64,000 bases of DNA, taken from the NCBI GenBank assembly GCA_030490835.1, contig CM059977.1, forward strand, positions 35,299,676 to 35,363,675. The letters are read 5' to 3'. Within the stretch, counting starts at the first letter, position 1, and each line of letters begins with the position of its first letter. Under the pieces are notes generated by a model. It saw only the letters and a list, made by a program, of their open reading frames with translations, did not search any database and was not told where the DNA came from. Made by a program: the position numbers and the translations under genes. This document shows, piece after piece, positions 47,801-59,500 of this stretch. Source of the DNA: Annona cherimola (taxonomy: Eukaryota > Streptophyta > Magnoliopsida > Magnoliales > Annonaceae).

Positions 47801-50800
47801 AAATAAACACTTTCACGTGTAAATTAGGGAAAATGCTTGGAAAATTTTCATATGAATATATAATAATAACAAATTATGTAATAAACATAACAATATATAG
47901 TCAAACTTCAGATTTTCTTTTAAAAAAAGCAATATAAAGAATATTTTTAGAAGAAAATTTAACATAAAAAACAAGATAAATGAAGAAAATTAGTGGACAT
48001 AAAAGTAAATGATAGAAATATTAAGATAAATATAAATATAAATAATAGAATTATTCATAATATAATTACAATATGCCAAAAATGTATCCAAATATAAATA
48101 TAAATAATATAAGGGAGAATGCTTTTATGAATCCGGATTTCATATTTCATAAAAGCGATTTCATGGAACCTCATCCATTTTTTATATGTTGATGATTGAT
48201 GTAAAATTTAATTCACTTATTGTATTTAATATCATTTATTTAGCTAGAAGATCAAGTTTCATCCAATCTAAAATGTGCATGATTATATTTGCTGAAAATA
48301 GATACTTCATGTGTAAATTAGGGAAAATGTTTGATACATTCACATATACATTAGTATTTTGTAGAATCATTTATCCATACAATAATGATATTTTGTATTA
48401 TTTAGATATTGAAAATACTATTTAAAATTTTGATATTTAGCATTGAATTATCTTATTATATTGATTTTACACATTTTTAGATGAGGTCCATATAAAGTGA
48501 AATTAGACAAATGAAAGAGTTTTTTATGATAATACAAATAATGTTAAATATAATAGATGAAGTGAATTTTCTATTAACTATTTAGATGTTAAAAATTAAG
48601 AGAGGTTCATAAAAGGAGAGTTTTATAGAAGTATCACATAATATAAAATATACAAATATAAAGGATTATTGTTTAAATATTATGTATATAATATATTTTA
48701 TAATAAATATAAAATGAAAAAAACCTTCTCATTTGAACTCTAACTTTATTGTATGTACAAATCAAATTCTTTAAGATCGGATTATAAAAAATAAGTTCTA
48801 ATATTATCAAAATTTGTGTTTGGTGGTGCAAGTTTGGGCAAAACTTAGATAAGTTGCACCCCTGGGGCCCAGCGGCCATAGTAGGCGAAGGTAGAAATTG
48901 GAAAGGGATTTGAACCGATAAGTGGCCACACCACACTGCTCCCTTGCGACTTATGGTACGGGCTCACCACACGATGGCTGTTGGTGTTTGAGAGGACAAT
49001 GTGGCAGCATCAGTGGTCTCACTAATCCACAATGCAGGGGAGAGAAATGTCAAATCAACAACTATTCGCCTGTTTCATCGATTTTGGACTTCCACCTTGT
49101 CCCACATTTTTTGTACGTATTTGGTAACGAATAAAATTTTTTATGGAAAGTTTTTGAGCATAAAAATTGTCAAATGATGTGATATGATAGAGGTAATGAT
49201 GAGTAGTAAAGAGGATAAAGTTAAAATAGATAAGTTAGTTGTGTGGATAGTTGTGTAAAAATGATTGAAAAGTAAAGTAATTGTATAGGAAAATGTAAAA
49301 AAATAATTAAAAAATATGATAGATGTGGAGAGTGAAAAAGTTTTAGATTGAAAAGTTTTAACTTAACATTTTCTATTAATTGTCAAACATACCCTTTATA
49401 AAATTTAGGATGTGTTTGGTAAAGTTGTGAAAAAGAATTTAGAGTAACTATAAGAAAAATTAACAAGATAAGGGTAATAATTAAAAGTAGAGAATAGTTG
49501 CATAGAAAAATATGTAAAAATGATTGAAAAATATAGTAACTAATAGGAAAATATATCAAAATGATTGAAAAATAAGATAGTTGTGTCGAAAAATGTATTT
49601 TTTTTCTTGGGAAAAAAATTATTTGCCTATTCCATCTAAAAAATACTATTCATATGTATGAAAAGAAAGAGTAATGATTCAGTATCTATGCAAGCACGAA
49701 AGACTCAACACTAACTCTTTATTTTTAATTTAAAATTATTTTTGAAAGATATAAATTATTTATCTTATTCATCTATATGAATTTATTTATAATTCCAAAA
49801 ATTACATATATTACAAAGTTTGATATATTATAGGGTGATTTGCAAATATACACGCTTAATTTGACTATAATTGCAAATATATTCACATAGTTTCAAAAAT
49901 TGCAAATATACCTATATAGTTTATCATAATTTCAAATATACACACGCTATTATAATGCTATTACTGCACTGTTACGGCGTGAGTATATTTACAAAAGTTT
50001 AGAAATTACATGGTTATTATATTTAGTTTTTGTGTAGTTTTTAAATCTTTGCAAATATACTCACACTATAATGGTATACTAACAATGTTATAACAACATG
50101 AGTATATTTTTAGTTATGGTCAAAATATTCATAATTATGGTCAAACTATGTTGGTATATTTGCAAATTACCCCATATTGATCATGGGTGTTAACGATCAG
50201 GTTGGACAGGTTGGACAGGTTGAGGTCTAATCCTAATCCTAACATATTTAAAATATCTCAACCCTAATACATTTATTAATCTATTTAAAAAACTTTAATC
50301 CTAACTCATTCATAACTCATTTAATAAATGACTTGGTGGGTTGTATAGCAAACAACCTGAAGGCCTAGACTTTGATATATGATGGTCTCGCAGAAAAAGA
50401 CGAGATAGTATTTTTAGCATAGGAAAATGAAAAGATGGCAGTAACAATAAAACAAAATTAGTGTAGCAGTGGAAAAATGAAAATTAGGTGATGAGGGGAA
50501 GACTTAATAAAAGAAAATAACCAAGAGGTTTACATTTATATATAACTTTAATGAGTTAAAAGGAGTTAAATAGGTTGAACATGTTAAATATATTGAGCGG
50601 GTTATTAAACGGGTTAACAAGTTATAAGATCTTAACCCTAATCTGTTTATTTAATTAAATAGTTGAACAGGTTGGCAGATCATAACCCAAATATTCAAAA
50701 TTCCAACCTAAACCATGCAGTTGACGGGTTGACCATGACCATTAATACACCTACATATTATATTTATATTACACATTATCAAAATTTTTAGTGGTTATAT

Positions 50801-53800
50801 ATTCACTTTTAAAAGATAGATAATCTTTGATGAAATGATGAACCAAGATGTATTAAACATGATCAATGGTTTAGTTTTTAAAATTTTAAAACTTAAATGT
50901 AAGTATGAAGGCTTCCATGCTTATATATGTATTAAACCAATCCCCCAATATGGAAAATATTCTTAATTGTGAGAGCTCAGTTGCAAGCAACATTGCTTGT
51001 ATGGAGCTAGTTGTGGGGTCAAATCCCTACATTGTTTCTTAGAACTTTCATCTCCTTATTTAGGATTTTTTGCATTTTAAACTTTTTAGTTTTGCCTATT
51101 TGCATTTTAAATTCTGAAACTGGGCTATTTGCATTTTAAATCTTGTAAACTTTAGTTCTATTGCATTTTAAACCTTGACATATAACAACATTAAAAACTA
51201 CCATTAATTCATGCAAAATAACATGAATACCCTCAATAGTTTTTTTAGAAACAACCAAATCTATATTAAAGATGAAGATGTTATTGGAGTCTCCAAGAAC
51301 AAAATAAAAAGACCTAATAATTTTTTTAAATACTGAAGGGTATTTATATTATTTTGTATGGATTAATATTAGTTTTTGACACATTATGGGTTGGAATTTA
51401 AAATGAGAAGAAACCAAATTTTACGGTGTTTAAAATGCAAACGACCAAGCTTCGGGGCTTAAAATACAAATAAGCAAATTTAAAAGGTTTAAAATAAAAA
51501 AAACCTCCTATTTAATTGAAACTGTAAGAATATCTTATGAACTTATTGTAATTGATATTGAAATGGACATAACTATACACTGATAAAAAATATATTTTCC
51601 GAAAAGACATCAGATAGTACGTACAGATGCATTATTTTTTTGATGAAAAGGAAAACCTTATTCGCTCTCCCCTACAACATGGAATACAGATGCATTATTA
51701 AGTATGCAGATTTGACGCGAATTAGGACACTTCATGAAACAGTTCATGGTTGTAAGAAAGCATGGTACTTTACCATCCTACAGGAACAGATCCGCTTTGA
51801 CTATTAAGAGAAAGGCTAGTGCATGCATCCACAGCCTTGAAATGACATGTTATTGACAATTTGGAGTCTTTTGGATCCACAATTTGTGCCTTTGGGTGAA
51901 ATTAGTTTTACAAAACTGTGTTTACATAAAACTGTCAACATAATTTTTTTTGTTTTATGGGTGTATTTTGTATTTGATGTAACTTTTAAAGGAAAAATTT
52001 TTTTGCGTAAAAATTGTTGAAACGGGGAAGTGGTGTGATATGAAAAGTATAATAATGAGAAATAAAAAAAATAAAACTAAAATAGATAAACTACTTATAT
52101 AGTTAGTTGTGGAAAATAATTAAAAAGTAAAATAGTTATATAAAAAATGTGAAGAAACGATTAGAAAATAAGATACTTATGTAGAGTGATGTTTTATGGA
52201 ATTTCGAACATACCCATATTTCGAACTTTATATTATAAAGGTGACAACAATCCCACCAAACTTTGAAGCAAGGACCTTACACGCTCACCTATAACCACCT
52301 CTCTCTCTCTCATTAGCTTGCCTGGGATGGCCCATAAAATTTTACTAAAAATGAGAAATGCCCAATTAGTGAAGACTATAATCAAATTTATTATTTTCAA
52401 CCATTGTTTTTGGTTGCAAATATTGTAAAAATTATTGCAAAAATTAAAATATCATTAGATAATAAAATATACAAATATATTTAATAATAATAAAAAATTT
52501 TACAAAATAAAAATAAAATAATCAATTTTTTTATGGATATTTAATTTATATAACATGGAAGCTCATATTACATTCAAGCACATTCATAAGCACATTCATA
52601 ACTCTCACCTAATGAAGGAAATTTTTCTATAACATCTCCATACTAGGGAAAATCTATGTAAAATACCCCCACACCCAAGGAGGACGTATAAAAATGCCCC
52701 TTACAACCAGGGAGAGTCGAATGCATAATCATGACATAGATGCCCTCATGCATTACCACGGCGCTAGAGGCACGGTGACAATAAAATAATCGATTTGATA
52801 TATTTTCATATTAGAAAACATAAGAAATATTTTTAGAATACATTTTCTTTATTTTTAAAAATGCTAACATTAGATATATTACATTTGTGACCTTCATATT
52901 TTTGGAAGTTTTATAATAAATAATTTTAACAACTAATTTGGTGATATTAGAGTATATAACAAAATAATTTAAAATGCAAAAAAATTATTCTTTAAAATAT
53001 TCCCCAAATTAAACAGGTTAACTTAGTGTCTGTCGCATTTTGGAGATTTCCATGATAAATAATTTTATAATTTATTATAATAGAAAATACAAGATAAAAA
53101 TTTTAATTTTCAGCACATGAAAAATGTTCGAATTTTCAATTTTCAATTCAAACATTAATAATATTCAAAAATTTAAAAATAAAAATTTCATATGGAAAGA
53201 TATCTTACTTGGATACATATCTACGCAAAAAAAGTTTTTGGAAAAAAATAAGTATAATGCAAGCGTGAGCTCGATGGTCACTCACTAAGAGTGCTGATCT
53301 TCTTATACCGGTGATCTAAGAATGGTCGAAATTTCTTTTATTTTTTAATTTTTTTAATAAACATGTTAATCTAGTTACATTTATCTATAAATTAAGTTTT
53401 AATTTTTTGGATATGTATATATATTTATTTTAAAATTTTAAATACGCTTATTGAAAAATGGTAAAACTTGGTCTATAAATTAAATATAACTAGATTAAAA
53501 GTTTTATAAAAAAAATTTAAAAAAATATATTTTTGGACGAGTCCTTATTTCGAAACAGTCTGAAATGATCAGTCGGCACTTAAGAATTGAAGCATGTTGA
53601 ATAATAATAAAAAAAAGAATTAAAGCATAACTTTTAATAAAAAAAAATTTTGAAGCATGACTCATATAATTAGAGGTGGTGGGCTCATTTGCTACATCAT
53701 TGTAAAAATTAGCTAATATATTTGAAACCGGCCAGCAAGGAAAAGAGAATTTTGAAATTGAATTGAGAGCAAGTCCTTCCAAATTAAATGTTTTTTTTTT

Positions 53801-56567
53801 TAAAAAAATTCATTCATATTCTTACAAGGGAGAAAAATAGACTTTTTGACTCAGATTGTTGTGATTTGTGAATTAATTTTCAGCTGAGAGCCTTCGATTG
53901 CCTTTGATTCATGCTTACCTTGATGCCATAAGAGCCAACTTCAGCCACGGGGCCAATTTCGCCACGTCTGCGTCCACCATAAGAGCTCCCAATCAGGGAT
54001 ACAGTCCTTTCTACTTGGATGTGCAGTGGTGGCAATTCACCCAGTTCAAATCCAGATCTCAGTTGGACTATAATCAAGGTATGAAATTAATTAATGAATC
54101 ACATTAATGTATCATATATGTTACTATTTTTAGTTTTTGCTCCAAAGAAAATATGCTCACAAGTGATTTTGCATGTCATCAATAATAATTCTTGATAATA
54201 AAGAATTTTTGTTGCTTATAACAACTGAAAAAATAAATGTCGCGGAAATGAAAATGTTTAAGTGGATGAGTGGTAAAACAAGAAAAAATAAAATTATGAA
54301 TGAAAGAAATCGAGAAAATCTAAAAGTGAGACCAGTATATCATAAAATGATGGAAAATAAATTAACATTTTTTAGTCATGGAAACAGAGGCTTAAAATGA
54401 CTCCAGTTAGAAGGATAGAGCCTATCTAAGCAGAAAGTTGTAAGAGAATGATAGGAAAATCCAAAAAATATGGATAAAAGTAATCAAATAAGATTTGAAA
54501 ATGTTACAAATTACTGAAAATTTAATCTCTAATAGCCAAGAATGGTGCAACAGAATCCATGCAGTCGATCCCACCTAGGTGGGAACTGGCTGATAGTGAT
54601 GATGATAACACCTGAAAAAAAATTTTGTGGTGCATATACAGTTTAGTCCAATTCAACGAGACAACTTTAATTGCTAGTATTAGTTGAATTACAAAGAACA
54701 CGTGTGTGCAAATACCTACCTCATGATGGCATGCATTTTTATTCCATATTTTGGGTGTTCTCGCAAAATAGTCTTATATATTTTCTTAATTGCAAATCGA
54801 ACCCTATGCTTTAAACATCTATAAAAAGGTACCTTAAAGTTTCACAACGTTACAAAATAAATCCTTAATGTGCAACCCAAGTCTAGATATGAAATGCAGC
54901 ATATGAGGTTTTGAATATTTTTCAAAATATTAGGAAGCTAAATCTACCTTGTTTCATTCTTATATAAAAATCCTTATGCGAACATCCATCTCTCAAGGGT
55001 TTATTTTTGGATATTTTTAGGTTAAAAGAGTCTATTATGTAAGCGCCTAGCAATACGTCCAGCCCAAAAAAATTCTTTTTATACACACGCGGATCTTACT
55101 TTTTTTTATTAACATTTATATACACTAAGACATCTGAGGTAGAGTGGGAGCTGTTGTCTCCCTTGGGCTGGATGGAAGCTGTTCTTCCTAATTCTTTAGT
55201 GGAACTGTGTCTCCAGGTTTCTTTGGAGGAGTTATGTATCTCCTTGTTTGTGAGAATGTCTCAGAACTACAATGTAATATATGTTGAGATGTATGTAAAT
55301 ATAAACCATAAAAAAAAAAGTACCTTTCACACCTTCACACCATGGAAGTGTTTTCTGCAAATATTAAACCACAAGGGGGAATTCGTAAACCCTTATTATC
55401 AGAGGAAATGTAACACTGGCATAGGCGAAGAATCGAAATTAGGAAAATTAGATAATCTTTTGAATTTATTTGGTATTTTATTTTGATTTTTGAAAATGAA
55501 AAATGGCACGAATGAATACTTTTATTTTGAAAAAATCAAAATAAAATACTAAATAAATTTTAAAAAATATCAAATTTTACTAGAAAGAAAATATAGATAA
55601 GTCTGCATAAGTGTAAAAAAAGAAAAATAAAAATATATTTTACGTTGGACTCACTGCTAGGGCAATGGGATTGGCCATAAAAGATAAGGTTCCACTATGT
55701 AAATAGTCAAACTATAAGGTATGATTTACAAATATTTAAGGTCAATTATGAAGGGTAGATGTACATATGTACTTAGATGTTCAAGCATTGGTTTCATGAG
55801 TTTTTTTCTTTTTGGATAATAATTGGTTTCACGAGTTTGGTTTGTGTGAAATTCAGAAGGGGTTTTCAAGGATTTGTTGCCAAAGAAGGATTACTTCTCT
55901 CGAGCTTTGTATACTTTTGACATCGGTCAAAATGACCTCACACAATCTCATGACTTTTTCAACATGTCTACCCAACCGGTCACCGCCAACATAACTGCCA
56001 TAATGAATAACTTCATCACCATAGTCAAGGTAAATTGCATGGTCCAATAAAAATTTTTATATTCTCGAATTATAAATTAGCACAATTATCTGTTGATATT
56101 TCAATTTAATCATCTACATTTGGGACTTGTCATCTCTTCATGTAAAAATCAGATAAAATGTACTTAATCAGCCAATCGGTTGACCCAAATAATTATTCAA
56201 GAGATTTCTGAATAATGTAAGTAATTATAATGCAAAATCTGGATTTTGGATGGCATGCAGGAAGTGTACAACTCTGGGGGTAGAAATTTTTGGATCCATA
56301 ACACAGGCCCAATAGGCTGCCTTGCATATGTTCTCGTTAATGTTCCAGAGAACCAGACTGATGAAGCAGGCTGTGGAATTGAATGGAATAAGCTGGCTCA
56401 ATATTTCAACAGGAGATTGAATGACACTGTGGTTCAACTGAGGAAAGACCTTCCATTGGGTGTGTTCACATATGTGGATGTCTACTCTGTCAAATATGCT
56501 CTCTTCAGCCAGCCCAAAAAGTATGGTAAGTCCACGTTCCATTTTCCTCATTTATTTATTTATTTAC

Positions 56568-56598
<31 letters not shown>

Positions 56599-59500
56599 GT
56601 TATTCTTATTAATTTAATCCACATTCCATTTACTATTATTATTTTTATCCATGTTTTAAGTTTTAACATTTTTAGATATGTATAATTGTTTTAATTTTAT
56701 AGGAGTATTATGGTCATTTTCGCCTCTTAAAGATATAGGCAATACTCTTACATTTAAAATTTAAAAAATATCTACATATATAAAAAAATATTAAAATTTG
56801 ATTTCTGAGTAAAATACAATTAGATTAATAAGTTGATAAAAAAAATTTAATGGGGTTTTGTGGGCCAGCTGAAGCCCCGTTACTTAGGTTCTTTGTGATA
56901 GCAGTTTTTAGGAAAGTTATCAACTTCCCCTGCCGATATTTCTATTTTTTATTAATATATTTACATACATTTCAATATTTTTTATGATAAGGCCCTGAGA
57001 TACTCTTACAAATTAAAAGAGACATAGCTCCACCTAAAAATCTAAAGATAGCTTCACATAAGAATCTTGAAGACACGTAGCTCCACCAAAAAGTTTTGGA
57101 AGACAAAAGCTCCCAAATGCCCCACTACACCTAGAGGGAGTCAAACTCGTGACCTCCCACAACCAGGGTAGCAAGACTTACCAGTTGGGATAAACCTCGC
57201 TGGCTGCCAATATCACTATTGAGCTTTGTACTATTACTCTCATCTTCGTTGGCGAGGGGTTGAATTTTATATGCATATGAAAAAATGATCCTTTTGGCTT
57301 GGGCAAAGCAAGATATCATTTACAATATTTTTTTTACTTTTTCTTCATACACTATTTATATAAGTGTATTTAACATCATATAAACTAAGTTTTACCATTT
57401 TTGTATATATGTATATATTTTTTTGAGATTTTAAAATATCTATGTGTATATATATTTAAAATACCTCTATCTTTAAAAGTCTCAAAAATAAAATTTACAC
57501 CATGTCCAAAAATAGTAAAACTTGTTGGTCCCGAGTTAATGGCAAAACCCAAGAGGGGAGGGGTGAATTGGGTATTTAAAAATTTATAACTTAAACAGAA
57601 ACTTAACCCCGGATTAATCTAGTCCCCTTAATGAAGAAATGAAATGGAAAGCAATATAATGTAGAGAGCAGATAAATAAATCAAACACACAAGATTTTTA
57701 TAGTGGTTCGGGCAACCTCCCTACTCCACTCTTCCAAGCTCACACTCCTTGTGACTTGGGTTCCACTATTGTATTCTCTCAATACAATTAGAGCCACTGC
57801 TCTCTTCTAGATTCCAGCTCTAGGGGGCATATACAACCAGAGCCTCTTGCTCTCTTCTAGATTCCAGCTCTAGGGGGCATAAACAAATTACAGCACAAGT
57901 AGGTGATGAGTTACACTCCAATCACACACTACTTTGCTTACACTTGATCTTAGTTCCTCAAACTAAATCAAGTTCAACACAAACAAATGAAACAATAGGA
58001 AAACTACACTTTACAGTTGTGTAGAAGCAGTTTGGTGCAGAGAAGAACTTGTAGTAATGACTTTGAAGATTCTGAAATATAGCTCTTGCAACTTGAAGTG
58101 AAGTTCTTCCTCTTTGAATGTCTTGATCTCTTTAGAGCTCTTGAATATAGTAGTTATGCATACTTAATGATTCTCAGCTGCATCCCTCGTCCACAATGAA
58201 TGCCTTTTATAATTGTGGAGGGAATCCGAACGTTTGAAGGTAGGTGGCGCGCATTTAATGCGCCAACGTTCGAATATTTTCCGAACGTTGCGACCCAAGT
58301 CGCAGGTGGAGTCGACTTCGAATGCGACTTCGCCTTCTGTTCGCAACTTCAAATTCCAGGTCGGGTCGACTTGGGCATCGACTTGACCCAAGTCGCAAGT
58401 GGAGTCGACTTCGGTGTGCGACTTCACTTCGGCAGGAAGCTTGATGATCTTGAAAACTTGGAATGCTTGCTTCCTTCATTTCCCTTTGGATCATTATCTT
58501 CTTCTTAGCTTGCTTGGCTTCTTTCTTTGATCAGTTTATTCTGGAATGACTTCACATATTTGTAGTCTTCTTGAAGAACTTGTTTTTGATTCATCCTTCT
58601 TGCTTTCGATACTAGTCTTCATATGTTTCGGTTTGAGCATCTAGGTTGGCTTGATCTTCATCTTCATACATGTTTGTCTTGAAACCAGTTAATCTCTACT
58701 TGTCTTCTGAAATATCCCCTCTGCCCGATCGAAGTCAATGCCGGAGTCGACTTCGTCTGCGACTTCACCTCAAGTCGCAAGTGGAGTCGACTTGGGGTGC
58801 GACTTCGGCACTTCGGGATCTTGATTTCAACTCTGGAAGGTTTCGTCGTTTTGAAGTCGATGCTGGAGTCGACTTGGTCTGCGACTTCGCCCCAAGTCGT
58901 ATGCGAAGTCGACTTCGTTTGCGACTTCGGCAGCTCAGCTCTCCATTTTCAACTCTGGAAGGAATTGACGCCTCGAAGTCGATACTGGAGTCGACTTGGG
59001 GATCGACTTGGCCTAAGTCGAAGCCTGAGTCGACTTGGAAATCGACTTAACCTGTCATGCTTTGTTTTCTTCAAATGTATAGCCTTTAATCACTTCCACA
59101 AACATGTTAGTAGCCAAGACTTACTCAAATTGATTTGTTAATCATCAAAACATAGACTTAGCTTGTTTTCCACATATTTCCAACAAAACTTAGTTATATG
59201 TTAAACATACTTAGATAAACAGGTATATGAAAAAAAACAAAAATATTGTAAAATTTTTTTTGAGATGAGCTAAGGGATACATTTGTGTAGCAATAGGATC
59301 ACTTCTATTAATTAATAAACTCTAATGTCAAACTAATGAATATATGCCAAAAGAAGTAGTGTACAATCACATGCTCGCTACTAATTGCATTATGTATAGT
59401 ACAGGATTTGAAGAACCTTTGATTGTTTGTTGTGGGCATGGTGGCAAGTACAATTACAGCTGGTTGTCGAGGTGTGGCTCAACCATTGTAGTGGATGGGA

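Larger units (their letters stand above)
40702..53883 (+). other. Gene B intron 1 (13.2 kb, repeat-filled)
   Basis: Starts GTATTC, ends TTTTCAG. It is four times longer than gene A intron 1. It carries at least seven Tourist-like MITEs, several copies of an AT-rich dispersed repeat, two hAT-like MITEs, a Mutator-like MITE, SINE-like pieces and microsatellites. GC-richer islands at 43440-43640, 44070-44140, 47100-47170, 48830-49080 and 51700-51930 match gene A intron 1 in pieces, which argues that this really is one expanded intron. Confidence 0.75.
57523..59185 (-). mobile_element. Solo LTR (Sirevirus-like), 1663 bp, TSD AAACT
   Basis: TGTTGGTCCCGAG at the left and ATATTTCCAACA at the right, flanked by AAACT (57518-57522 and 59186-59190). 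By comparison with the polypurine-tract side of the 8223-10025 copy, its transcription sense is minus, opposite to gene B. TATAAAA (58205-58211, minus) with AAGTCGACTT arrays upstream at 58285-58435 and 58730-59055. A 52-bp segment (CTCTCTTCTAGATTCCAGCTC...) is tandemly doubled at 57797-57885. It accounts for more than half of intron 4. Confidence 0.92.
57315..59275. mobile_element. Foldback element interrupted by a solo LTR
   Basis: Left arm ACACTATTTATATAAGTGTATTTAACATC...CCATTTTTG; right part TTAAACATACTTAGATAAACAGG after the LTR. Joining the flanks across one AAACT restores the family sequence AAAACTTAGTTATATGTTAAA. Confidence 0.7.

Noticed and set aside
50965..51060. A functional tRNA gene
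   Set aside because: A- and B-box-like sequences are present but there is no cloverleaf with a paired acceptor stem; kept only as a SINE candidate.
57131..57319. 62-codon minus-strand ORF
   Set aside because: It is the translated head of SINE copy 2.
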